From positions 1-6,088 of the forward strand of contig VGIE01000153.1 in NCBI GenBank assembly GCA_016867955.1: DNA of 6,088 nucleotides, written 5' to 3'. The notes beneath the pieces are model-generated. The model was not told the DNA's origin. It saw only the letters and a program-made list of their open reading frames with translations, and searched no databases. Origin of the DNA: Betaproteobacteria bacterium (lineage in GTDB: Bacteria; Pseudomonadota; Gammaproteobacteria; Burkholderiales; SG8-39). The number at the start of each line of letters is the position of its first letter. The stretch's first letter is position 1. Position numbers and translations under genes: made by a program. Shown piece by piece: positions 1 to 5,615 of the stretch.

Positions 1-25
1 TTCTGTTAGGCGCTGCTAATTGGAC

Positions 26-211
26 TTACACCGCCACCATCTCAAAATCTTCCTTGCGCGCCCCGCACTCCGGGCAGGTCCAGTTGATGGGGACTTCTTC
101 CCATCGCGTGCCGGGGGAGATGCCCTCGTCCGGCGACCCTGACGCCTCGTCGTAAATATATCCGCAAATCAGGCACATCCATGTCTTGTACGTCTGGGCA
201 GCTTCGGTCAT
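26..211 (-). CDS. rubA: Rubredoxin (61 aa)
   Basis: Rubredoxin is a small cytoplasmic electron carrier with a single iron held by four cysteines. The two metal-binding knuckles are visible: C13-x-x-C16-G-Y-I-Y near the N-terminus and C46-P-x-C49-G near the C-terminus, the latter followed by the typical A-R-K-E-D-F-E ending. Aromatic core residues W11, Y18, Y20 and W44 are also in place. The length fits the family's usual 50-60 residues. I chose the ATG at 211 because homology begins only a few residues after it. An in-frame ATG at 262 would add 17 non-conserved residues and lies upstream of where transcription would start if the TAGAAT at 261-266 is the -10 box. No clear Shine-Dalgarno sequence precedes the ATG. 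The gene diverges from thiD. Its electron donor and acceptor cannot be told from this window. Confidence 0.95.
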   Translation of the reverse strand: MTEAAQTYKTWMCLICGYIYDEASGSPDEGISPGTRWEEVPINWTCPECGARKEDFEMVAV

Positions 212-229
212 CGTCAAAAATGCTTGGGT

Positions 230-235
230 TACAAT
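230..235 (+). promoter_or_regulatory. Possible -10 box for thiD
   Basis: TACAAT, in the context GGTTACAATGGG, matches TATAAT at five of six positions. Transcription would start near 242, leaving about 100 nt of leader before the thiD ATG at 346. The expected -35 position (207-212) reads GTCATC and is poor, so this would be a weak or activator-dependent promoter if it is real. Confidence 0.35.
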
Positions 236-254
236 GGGAAGCAGCATCTTACCC

Positions 255-293
255 GGTTGCATTCTAGGTCGCTACTAGTGGGCCAATGCAGCC
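255..293. repeat. Inverted repeat in the rubA-thiD intergenic region
   Basis: GGTTGCATT at 255-263 pairs with AATGCAGCC at 285-293: nine pairs, one of them G-U. Just inside, CTAG at 264-267 can pair with CTAG at 275-278, leaving a 7-nt loop and a 6-nt bulge. The left arm overlaps the proposed rubA -10 box, and the whole element lies in the proposed thiD leader. It could be an operator, a leader hairpin, or chance. Confidence 0.35.
261..266 (-). promoter_or_regulatory. Possible -10 box for rubA
   Basis: Read on the minus strand this is TAGAAT, five of six matches to TATAAT. It would start transcription near 254 and give a leader of about 43 nt before the rubredoxin ATG at 211. No convincing -35 box sits 16-18 bp upstream; the nearest, TTGGCC at 281-286, is only 14 bp away. 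The same hexamer occurs upstream of mgtE. Confidence 0.35.
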
Positions 294-345
294 AGCCGCC
301 TTCCTGCAGTTGCACGCCGGCCCGCGCGGCCTTCCACCAGCCTCC

Positions 346-1290
346 ATGCCCTCTTCCACCCCGCCACCCATCGTGCTTGCCTTTGCCGGTACCGATCCGA
401 CCGGCGGTGCCGGCATTCAGGCCGACCTGCTGACGCTGGCGTCCATGGGCTGCCATGCCTTGTCGGTGGTAACCGCCGTCACAGTGCAGGACACCGCCGG
501 CGTCGAAGGCGTCATGGCGATGGACTCGGACTGGGTGGTCGACCAGGCGCGACTGGTGCTCGAAGACATGCCGGTGGTGGCATTCAAGGTCGGCATGGTC
601 GGCAGCGTCGAGAACATCGCCGCCATCGCCGAAATAGTGGCGGACTACCCGGACATCCCGCTGATCCTCGACCCGGTGCTGGCCTCCGGTCGGGGCGACG
701 AATTGGCCTCCGACGACATGCAAAGGGCGTTGTGCGAGCTGCTCTTGCCGCAGACCACCATCATCACGCCCAACTGCCAGGAAGCGCGCCGTCTGGCGCG
801 CGCCCAGGCGCTGATCGAGGCCGGCGACGCTGGGGACGGCGACCAAGGCGACGAGGTGGGCGACGACAGCGACCGCGACACGGGAGGCGACCCTGATCTT
901 GCGGAGTGCGCCCGGCGCATCCTCAGCATGGGCTGCGAGTACGTGCTGATCACCGGCACGCACGAAAACACGCCGCAGGTCATCAACACCCTTTACAACG
1001 AAGCCGGCGTGGTGCGCGCCGACACCTGGGAGCGCCTGCCCGGCAGCTACCACGGCTCGGGCTGCACGCTGGCCTCGGCCATCGCCGCCACCCTTGCCAA
1101 CGGCCTGGACATTCCCGAGGCGGTGCGCGAGGCCCAGGAATATACCTGGCAGTCGCTGGCCGCCGGGTTCCGGCCGGGCATGGGCCAGCTCCTGCCGGAC
1201 CGCTTCTTCTGGGCGCGCGAGATCAACGATGGCCGCGACGACGCCGCGCCCGGAGACCTTGACGGAGACGAGGACGGGGAGAACCGCTAG
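346..1290 (+). CDS. thiD: Hydroxymethylpyrimidine/phosphomethylpyrimidine kinase
   Basis: ThiD phosphorylates 4-amino-5-hydroxymethyl-2-methylpyrimidine (HMP) to HMP-P and then HMP-PP, supplying the pyrimidine half of thiamine in the cytoplasm. It belongs to the ribokinase-like fold. Visible motifs are the N-terminal G-T-D-P-T-G-G-A-G-I-Q-A-D-L (residues 15-28), the strand I-L-D-P-V (107-111), T-P-N-x-x-E-A (141-147), and the anion-hole motif H-G-S-G-C-T-L (236-242), whose C240 matches the catalytic cysteine of the family. The ATG at 346 places the conserved strand I-V-L-A-F-A-G-T-D a few residues in, as expected. An in-frame ATG at 286 would add 20 non-conserved residues. Neither start has a good Shine-Dalgarno sequence. 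At 314 aa the protein is longer than E. coli ThiD (266 aa), because of a Gly-Asp-rich insert (about 158-184) and an acidic C-terminal tail (about 292-314). thiE follows 122 bp downstream. Confidence 0.95.
   Translation: MPSSTPPPIVLAFAGTDPTGGAGIQADLLTLASMGCHALSVVTAVTVQDTAGVEGVMAMDSDWVVDQARLVLEDMPVVAFKVGMVGSVENIAAIAEIVADYPDIPLILDPVLASGRGDELASDDMQRALCELLLPQTTIITPNCQEARRLARAQALIEAGDAGDGDQGDEVGDDSDRDTGGDPDLAECARRILSMGCEYVLITGTHENTPQVINTLYNEAGVVRADTWERLPGSYHGSGCTLASAIAATLANGLDIPEAVREAQEYTWQSLAAGFRPGMGQLLPDRFFWAREINDGRDDAAPGDLDGDEDGENR
823..891 (+). repeat. In-frame GGCGAC repeats encoding a Gly-Asp-rich insert in ThiD
   Basis: The hexamer GGCGAC occurs at 823, 838, 847, 859 and 886. All are in the thiD frame, so each encodes Gly-Asp. 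Together with nearby GAC codons this gives a strongly acidic low-complexity stretch (about residues 158-184) between the conserved T-P-N-x-x-E-A region and the helix D-L-A-E-C-A-R-R. E. coli ThiD has nothing comparable. The pattern suggests growth of a surface loop by replication slippage. Confidence 0.7.
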
Positions 1291-1327
1291 AGCGCCTGGC
1301 AGAACTGCCGTCATGCGCCCTGACTCC

Positions 1328-1350
1328 GGGGAGCGTGGGGATGTCTCCCC
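1328..1350 (+). promoter_or_regulatory. Possible alternative hairpins between thiD and thiE
   Basis: GGGGAG at 1328-1333 pairs with CTCCCC at 1345-1350 (6 bp, 11-nt loop). A second left arm, GGGGA at 1337-1341, competes for TCCCC at 1346-1350 (5 bp, 4-nt loop). No U-tract follows, so this is not a classic terminator. The conserved TPP riboswitch segments (CUGAGA; ACCUGAUCUGG-like) are absent. Confidence 0.35.
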
Positions 1351-1412
1351 TCGCATTGCCGGCCACTGTTGGTAACCGTTGCGGTACGCCCGCTCCAGAC
1401 AATAACGAGATC

Positions 1413-2102
1413 ATGCAACAAAGCGCTCCTGCAACCGCCCATGGCGCCCGCGGTCCGCGCGCGCGGCAGCCCGTGTCACGGCCTCCCGTCCATGGCCTGT
1501 ACGCCATCACGCCGGACGACGCCGATACCGCCCGCCTGATCATCCGCGTGCGCGCCGCGCTCGAAGGCGGCGCCGCCGTCGTGCAATACCGCAACAAGTC
1601 CGCGGACAGTGCGCTGCGGCACGTGCAGGCAGGCGCGCTGGCGATTCTCTGCCGGCAGCACGGCGTGCCGCTCATCGTTAACGACCATCTCGAACTTGCG
1701 CTGACAATCGATGCCGACGGCCTTCACCTGGGCGCCGCAGACGGCGACATTGCGGCCGCTCGGCGCGCGCTGGGCGCTGGCCGCCTGCTGGGTGTCTCCT
1801 GCTACAACCGTTTCGATCTGGCGCTGGCCGCGCGCGACGCCGGCGCCGACCACATCGCCTTCGGCGCTGCTTTCGTGTCCCTCACCAAGCCCGATGCCGT
1901 ACATGCACCGCTCGCGCTGTACCGCCGCGCGCAGGCCGAACTCGGCCTGGCCATCGTCGCCATCGGCGGCATCAACGCCGACAACGCCGCCGATGTCATC
2001 GGCGCGGGCGCCGACGCGATTGCCGTGATCACGGCGCTGTTCGGCGCCGCCGACATCGCCGCGGCTGCGCGGCGCCTGCGTTCGCTGTTTCCCACAACCT
2101 GA
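1413..2102 (+). CDS. thiE: Thiamine-phosphate synthase
   Basis: ThiE condenses HMP-PP with thiazole phosphate, releasing pyrophosphate and forming thiamine phosphate. It is a TIM-barrel enzyme. Visible motifs are G-L-Y-A-I-T-P at the first strand (residues 28-34), Q58-Y-R60-N-K62 for substrate binding, L-I-V-N90-D91 for the pyrophosphate/Mg2+ site, G-V-S-C (127-130), S156-L-T158-K159, and the phosphate-binding G-G-I-N at 185-188 followed by A-V-I-T near the C-terminus. The product is 229 aa, slightly longer than E. coli ThiE (211 aa). The difference is an N-terminal stretch of about 25 residues rich in Ala, Pro and Arg, so the exact start is uncertain. I prefer the ATG at 1413, which has a weak purine-rich ACGAGA upstream. 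GTG at 1335, ATG at 1341 and GTG at 1473 are in-frame alternatives. The stop lies 19 bp before hemL, indicating co-transcription with it. Confidence 0.94.
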   Translation: MQQSAPATAHGARGPRARQPVSRPPVHGLYAITPDDADTARLIIRVRAALEGGAAVVQYRNKSADSALRHVQAGALAILCRQHGVPLIVNDHLELALTIDADGLHLGAADGDIAAARRALGAGRLLGVSCYNRFDLALAARDAGADHIAFGAAFVSLTKPDAVHAPLALYRRAQAELGLAIVAIGGINADNAADVIGAGADAIAVITALFGAADIAAAARRLRSLFPTT

Positions 2103-2104
2103 CC

Positions 2105-2110
2105 GGAAGG
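2105..2110 (+). promoter_or_regulatory. Ribosome binding site of hemL
   Basis: GGAAGG begins 2 bp after the thiE stop codon and ends 11 nt before the hemL ATG. A second purine run, GAGAAA at 2113-2118, is closer to the start. Either could serve. The tight spacing would allow ribosomes finishing thiE to begin hemL. Confidence 0.45.
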
Positions 2111-2121
2111 CCGAGAAACCC

Positions 2122-3411
2122 ATGACATCGCGCAATGAAACCCTGTTCGCCCGCGCCCAGAAGAGCATCCCCGGCGGGGTGAATTCACCGGTGCGCGCGT
2201 TCAAGTCGGTCGGCGGCACGCCGCCCTTCATCGCCCGCGGCGAAGGCGCGTGCATCTGGGACGCCGACGGCAGGCGCTATGTCGACTACGTCGGGTCCTG
2301 GGGCCCGTTGCTGCTCGGCCATGCCCATCCCGACGTCGTGCACGTCGTGCGCAAGGCGGCCAAGTCCGGCCTGTCCTTCGGCGCGCCCACCGAGATCGAG
2401 ATTGAGATGGCCGAAACGCTGATCAAGCTGGTGCCGGGGATGGAGCTGGTGCGGCTGGTGAGCTCGGGCACCGAGGCGACCATGAGCGCACTGCGCCTGG
2501 CGCGCGGCTTCACCGGGCGCAGCCTGATCGTCAAGTTCGAGGGCTGCTACCACGGCCACGCCGACAGCCTGCTGGTGAAGGCGGGCTCGGGCGCGCTCAC
2601 CCTCGGACAGCCCTCGTCCTCCGGCGTGCCGGCGGAGGTGGCGCAGCACACGCTGGTGCTCGCCTACAACGACACCGAAGCGCTGCGCCGCACCTTCACG
2701 CAGTCCGGCGACCGCATTGCCTGCGTCATCGTCGAACCGGTGGCGGGCAACATGAATCTCGTCGCCCCCGACCCGGCCTTCCTTGCCGAGATGCGCGCCC
2801 TGTGCACGCAGCACGGCGCCGTGCTCATCTTCGATGAGGTCATGACGGGGTTCCGCGTCGGCCCCCAGGGCGCGCAGGGTCTGTACGGCATTCGCGCCGA
2901 CCTCGTCACGCTGGGCAAGGTCATCGGCGGCGGCATGCCGGTCGGCGCCTTCGGCGGCCAGCGCGAGATCATGAGCCACATCGCGCCGCTGGGCGGCGTC
3001 TATCAGGCCGGCACCCTGTCGGGCAACCCGGTGGCGGTGGCGGCGGGCCTCGCCACGCTGCGCGCGCTGCAGGCGCCGGGCTTCTTCGAGCGTGTCACCT
3101 CCACGGCCAAGCTGCTGGTCGATGGGCTGATGGGCGCCGCCGCGCATCATGGCATTGCGTTCTCGGCGCAGAACGTGGGCAGCATGTTCGGCTTGTACTT
3201 CCGCGAGCGCGTGCCGGCGAGCTTTGCCGAAGTCATGCAATGCGACAAGGAAGCCTTCAACCGCTTCTTCCACGCCATGCTGTCGCGCGGCATCTACCTG
3301 GCTCCCTCGGCCTATGAAGCGGGCTTCGTCGGCGCCGCACACGGCGAGGCCGAGATCCGCGAGACGCTGGCAGCCGCGGAAGCTGCCTTTGCCGCCATCG
3401 CGGGCAGGTAG
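2122..3411 (+). CDS. hemL: Glutamate-1-semialdehyde 2,1-aminomutase
   Basis: HemL is a PLP enzyme that converts glutamate-1-semialdehyde, the product of glutamyl-tRNA reductase, to 5-aminolevulinate, the first committed precursor of haem and other tetrapyrroles in the C5 pathway. The protein is 429 aa, the usual size for the family (class III aminotransferase fold). Visible motifs in order are P-G-G-V-N-S-P-V-R-A-F (residues 17-27), S-S-G-T-E-A (114-119, phosphate binding), Y-H-G-H-A-D (143-148), V-E-P-V-A-G-N-M (204-211), F-D-E-V-M-T-G-F-R (237-245, with D238 for the PLP ring nitrogen), T-L-G-K-V-I-G-G-G with the Schiff-base lysine K266, and A-G-T-L-S-G-N-P (296-303). The ATG start matches the usual N-terminus S-x-x-L-F-x-R-A. 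It is the last gene of the plus-strand run and converges on mscL. All key residues are present. Confidence 0.98.
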   Translation: MTSRNETLFARAQKSIPGGVNSPVRAFKSVGGTPPFIARGEGACIWDADGRRYVDYVGSWGPLLLGHAHPDVVHVVRKAAKSGLSFGAPTEIEIEMAETLIKLVPGMELVRLVSSGTEATMSALRLARGFTGRSLIVKFEGCYHGHADSLLVKAGSGALTLGQPSSSGVPAEVAQHTLVLAYNDTEALRRTFTQSGDRIACVIVEPVAGNMNLVAPDPAFLAEMRALCTQHGAVLIFDEVMTGFRVGPQGAQGLYGIRADLVTLGKVIGGGMPVGAFGGQREIMSHIAPLGGVYQAGTLSGNPVAVAAGLATLRALQAPGFFERVTSTAKLLVDGLMGAAAHHGIAFSAQNVGSMFGLYFRERVPASFAEVMQCDKEAFNRFFHAMLSRGIYLAPSAYEAGFVGAAHGEAEIRETLAAAEAAFAAIAGR

Positions 3412-3415
3412 TTAT

Positions 3416-3439
3416 GAGCGCCGCACTCGCGGGTCGCTC
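3416..3439. terminator. Hairpin between convergent hemL and mscL, possible two-way terminator
   Basis: GAGCG (3416-3420) pairs with CGCTC (3435-3439), and CCGC (3421-3424) pairs with GCGG (3429-3432). The result is a 9-bp stem with a 2-nt bulge and an ACTC tetraloop. It begins 4 bp after the hemL stop and lies in the only gap between two convergent genes, so a terminator role is plausible. No U-tract directly abuts it: the nearest T-run on the plus strand is at 3457-3462, inside the last codons of mscL. Confidence 0.45.
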
Positions 3440-3453
3440 CGGTACGCTGGCTG

Positions 3454-3852
3454 CTATTTTTTCAGCGCGTCGCGGATCTCGCGCAGCAGCTTGACGTCTT
3501 CCGGTGGCTCGGCCCGGTTCAGCCTGTTCATCGCCTTAATCATCAGGAATACCGCCCAGGCGACGATGACGAAGGAGATCGCGGTATCGACGAACAGGCC
3601 GTAGTTGAGGGTGACTGCGCCCGCCTTCGGCGCCGCATCCACGCTGATGTAAGGGCCGGGCGTCGCGCTATCCTTCACTACCAGGAACAGGTTTGAGAAA
3701 TCCACCTTGCCGAGGATCAGCCCGATCGGCGGCATGATGACGTCCTTGACGAGCGAATCGACGATCTTGCCGAACGCAGCGCCGATGATGACGCCAACCG
3801 CGAGGTCGACGACGTTGCCACGCATGGCAAACTGCTTGAACTCGTTAAGCAT
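3454..3852 (-). CDS. mscL: Large-conductance mechanosensitive channel MscL
   Basis: MscL is a homopentameric inner-membrane channel that opens under high membrane tension and releases solutes during hypo-osmotic shock. The 132-aa product fits the family (E. coli 136 aa). The N-terminal amphipathic helix K-x-F-A-M-R-G-N-V-V-D-L-A (6-18) runs into TM1, with the gate motif V-G-V-I-I-G-A-A-F-G-K-I (19-30) and V-I-M-P-P-I-G (38-44). A periplasmic loop (about 47-78) is followed by TM2 (about 80-106) and a C-terminal charged helix ending L-R-E-I-R-D-A-L-K-K. The ATG at 3852 is fixed by homology and by a strong GGGAGG ribosome-binding site. The frame stays open far upstream through mgtE, but that is a high-GC artefact. 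mgtE lies 68 bp upstream on the same strand, so read-through co-transcription is possible. Confidence 0.98.
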   Translation of the reverse strand: MLNEFKQFAMRGNVVDLAVGVIIGAAFGKIVDSLVKDVIMPPIGLILGKVDFSNLFLVVKDSATPGPYISVDAAPKAGAVTLNYGLFVDTAISFVIVAWAVFLMIKAMNRLNRAEPPEDVKLLREIRDALKK

Positions 3853-3856
3853 CGTT

Positions 3857-3862
3857 CCTCCC
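3857..3862 (-). promoter_or_regulatory. Strong ribosome binding site of mscL
   Basis: On the minus strand this reads GGGAGG, followed by AACG and the ATG. It is the best Shine-Dalgarno match in the window and settles the mscL start despite the long open frame upstream. Confidence 0.85.
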
Positions 3863-3887
3863 TTGTCGGAAAACGCGACCACAGTGT

Positions 3888-3917
3888 AGCCGAACGCGGC
3901 TCCGCGGCCTGCCGCGG
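3888..3917 (-). terminator. Two abutting hairpins between mgtE and mscL
   Basis: Reading on the minus strand after the mgtE stop, CCGCGG-CAGG-CCGCGG (3917 to 3902) is a perfect 6-bp stem with a 4-nt loop. It is directly followed by AGCCG-CGTT-CGGCT (3901 to 3888), a 5-bp stem with a 4-nt loop. No U-tract follows directly; a TTTT occurs about a dozen bases further on. This could be a weak terminator, an RNA-processing site separating the two messages, or a 3'-end stabiliser. Confidence 0.4.
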
Positions 3918-3920
3918 CAC

Positions 3921-5366
3921 TTACAGCAGGAACAGCGTGGCCAGGCCGAGGAAGATGAAGAACCCGCCCGAGTCGGTGCAGGCGGTGATCATCACCGACG
4001 ACCCCACCGCCGGGTCGCGGCCGAGCTTCACCATCGTCGTCGGGATGAGCACGCCCATGGTGGCAGCCAGCAAGAGGTTGAGCACCATGGCCAGGGTCAT
4101 GACCATGCCGAGCGGGATGCTGCTGTAGAGATACCAGGCGACGAGGCCGAGGATGCCGCCCCAGATCAGGCCGTTGAGCAGGGCCACGCCCCTCTCCTTG
4201 CGGTACAGCTTCTTCGCGTGATCGGGCTGGATCTGCCCGAGGGCCGCGGCGCGCACGATCATCGTGATCGTCTGGTTGCCGGAATTGCCGCCGATGCCGG
4301 CGACGATGGGCATCAGCGCGGCCAGCGCCACCAGCCGCTCGATCGAGCCCTCGAAGGCGCCGATGACGCGCGAGGCGATGAAGGCGGTGACCAGGTTCAC
4401 CGCCAGCCACGCCCAGCGGTTCTTCACCGAATCCCACACCGAGGCGAAGATGTCCTCCTCCTCGCGCAGGCCGGCCTTGGCCAGCGCCTCGCCCTCGGAC
4501 TTGTCGCGGATGTAGTCGACGACGGTGTCGATGGTGACGCGGCCGACCAGCTTGCCCTGCTCGTCGACCACCGCCGCCGACACCAGGTCGTAGCGCTCGA
4601 AGGCCTGCGCCGCCTGCTGCGCCTTGTCGTCCGGGTAGAGCGTGACCATGTCGGTCTTCATCACCGCGGCCACGGACGCCTCCAGGTCGGAAACGATCAG
4701 CAGGCTGAGCGGCAGCACGCCCGTGAGGTGCTCCTCGCGATCCACCACAAACACCTGGTCGGTGTGGCCCGGCAGCTCGTCGAAGCGGCGCAGGTAGCGC
4801 GTCACCACTTCCAGAGTCACGTCCTCGCGCACCGACACCACGTCGAAGTCCATCAGCGCGCCGACGGCGTCCTCGGGATAGGACATGGCGGCGCGCAGCT
4901 GCTCGCGCTCCTCCACCGGCAGAGACCGGAAGACGTCGGCCATGACGTCCTCCGGCAGGTCGGGGGCGAGGTCGGCGATCTCGTCGGCCTCGAGCTGCTC
5001 GGTGGCGGCGACCAGCTCCTCGGGATCCATGCTGCGGATCAGCGACTCGCGCACCGCATCGGACACTTCGAGCAGGATCTCGCCGTCGCGTTCGGCCTTG
5101 ACGAGGTCCCAGACGATCAGGCGCTCTTCGAGCGGCAGCGACTCGAGGATGTAGGCGACGTCCGCCGGGTGCATGCGGTCGAGCTTGGCGCGCAGCTCGG
5201 CGCCGTTCTGCCTGTGCACCAGCGCCTCGACCAGCTCGTGGCGCGGCATCTCCTGGCGCTCGACCAGTCCCTCCACGAGCTGGTGCCGGCGCAGCAGCTC
5301 CTGGACCTCGCGCAGGTCCTCCTGCAGGTCTTCGAGCTCCTTCTTGGGATCGATGACGGCGTTCAT
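3921..5366 (-). CDS. mgtE: Magnesium transporter MgtE
   Basis: MgtE is a homodimeric inner-membrane Mg2+ channel closed by cytoplasmic Mg2+ sensing. The 481-aa product shows the full architecture: a charged helical lead (about 7-60), the MgtE N domain with H-P-A-D-V-A-Y-I-L (66-74), two CBS domains (about 165-225 and 232-288) starting after P-E-D-A-V-G-A-L-M, a connecting helix (about 290-315), and a five-helix membrane domain (about 318-481). The conserved G-G-N-S-G-N-Q (359-365) and the C-terminal T-D-S-G-G-F-F-I-F-L-G-L-A-T are present. D465 aligns with the pore aspartate D432 of Thermus MgtE. I chose the ATG at 5366 because upstream sequence in this frame is not protein-like, though no clear Shine-Dalgarno precedes it. 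Residues 27-38 and 42-53 are near-repeats. mscL follows downstream. No Mg2+ (M-box) riboswitch was recognised in the leader. Confidence 0.97.
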   Translation of the reverse strand: MNAVIDPKKELEDLQEDLREVQELLRRHQLVEGLVERQEMPRHELVEALVHRQNGAELRAKLDRMHPADVAYILESLPLEERLIVWDLVKAERDGEILLEVSDAVRESLIRSMDPEELVAATEQLEADEIADLAPDLPEDVMADVFRSLPVEEREQLRAAMSYPEDAVGALMDFDVVSVREDVTLEVVTRYLRRFDELPGHTDQVFVVDREEHLTGVLPLSLLIVSDLEASVAAVMKTDMVTLYPDDKAQQAAQAFERYDLVSAAVVDEQGKLVGRVTIDTVVDYIRDKSEGEALAKAGLREEEDIFASVWDSVKNRWAWLAVNLVTAFIASRVIGAFEGSIERLVALAALMPIVAGIGGNSGNQTITMIVRAAALGQIQPDHAKKLYRKERGVALLNGLIWGGILGLVAWYLYSSIPLGMVMTLAMVLNLLLAATMGVLIPTTMVKLGRDPAVGSSVMITACTDSGGFFIFLGLATLFLL

Positions 5367-5475
5367 GGGCGGTGTCGGCGGCGCACCAGTGAAGGTTGGT
5401 TGGGGCGCCGGTGCCGATGCAGGCCGGCAGGTTGTATCCGACCGACGTGCGCATGGGCCACGTGCGGCTGCGGCC

Positions 5476-5481
5476 ATTCTA
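5476..5481 (-). promoter_or_regulatory. Possible -10 box for mgtE
   Basis: The minus strand reads TAGAAT (five of six matches to TATAAT), 16 bp downstream of a weak -35 candidate TTCTGA (5503 to 5498). Transcription would start near 5469, leaving a leader of about 100 nt before the mgtE ATG. Confidence 0.4.
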
Positions 5482-5492
5482 ACGCCGGGCTG

Positions 5493-5498
5493 TATCAT
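5493..5498 (+). promoter_or_regulatory. Possible -10 box for the UMF1 transporter
   Basis: TATCAT matches TATAAT at five of six positions. It faces away from the mgtE -10 candidate 11 bp to its left. No recognisable -35 box lies at the right spacing. Transcription from here would start near 5505 and carry the whole repeat region (5546-5725) in the leader of the transporter mRNA. Confidence 0.35.
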
Positions 5499-5545
5499 CA
5501 GAACGCAAAAGCAGCGATCCGGCGCAAAAATTCCCGCGGAGGCGC

Positions 5546-5581
5546 ATGAACGGAAATGCCGCACGTCGGAGCACCGCGTGA
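5546..5581 (+). CDS. Possible 11-codon leader reading frame
   Basis: The ATG at 5546 has GGAGG at 5538-5542, only 3 nt before it. It opens the frame M-N-G-N-A-A-R-R-S-T-A, which stops at TGA 5579-5581. That stop overlaps the GTG at 5578 of the next small frame as GTGA. The product resembles nothing I recognise. It may be a leader peptide or chance. The support is the ribosome-binding site and the start/stop overlap, not protein homology. Confidence 0.25.
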   Translation: MNGNAARRSTA

Positions 5582-5615
5582 GCGCCGAGGGACATCTCGC
5601 CGCCGATGTGCGCCC
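5559..5615 (+). repeat. Direct repeat, copy 1 (57 bp)
   Basis: It matches 5669-5725 at an offset of exactly 110 bp, with four mismatches all in the first 14 bases. Bases 5573-5615 are identical to 5683-5725 over 43 bp. The unit carries a ribosome-binding-site-like purine run, a GTG start and 12 codons, and is bounded by inverted arms CGCACGTCG (5560-5568) and CGATGTGCG (5604-5612), which pair over 9 positions including one G-U. Confidence 0.95.

Noticed and set aside
212..262. Longer rubredoxin starting at the ATG at 262.
   Set aside because: The extra 17 residues are outside the conserved domain and the codon overlaps the probable -10 box. The ATG at 211 gives a normal rubredoxin length.
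229..1356. Long minus-strand open frame opposite thiD.
   Set aside because: Low-complexity Arg/Val/Gly/His translation with no motif. It is the shadow of a well-supported thiD.
1291..1412. Possible TPP riboswitch upstream of thiE.
   Set aside because: The conserved CUGAGA and ACCUGAUCUGG-like segments are missing. Only generic hairpins are present.
2185..3342. Long minus-strand open frame opposite hemL.
   Set aside because: Arg/Ala/His-rich with no family features. hemL has every catalytic motif on the plus strand.
3454..5454. A 2-kb open minus-strand frame that would fuse mscL to a long N-terminal region.
   Set aside because: Upstream of 3852 the translation is Arg/Gly/Ala-rich shadow of mgtE in another frame. 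A strong ribosome-binding site at 3857-3862 and family length fix the mscL start at 3852.
4218..5549. Long plus-strand open frame antisense to mgtE.
   Set aside because: It is His/Leu/Arg-rich with no recognisable motif, typical of the opposite strand of a GC-rich gene. mgtE itself has full domain support.
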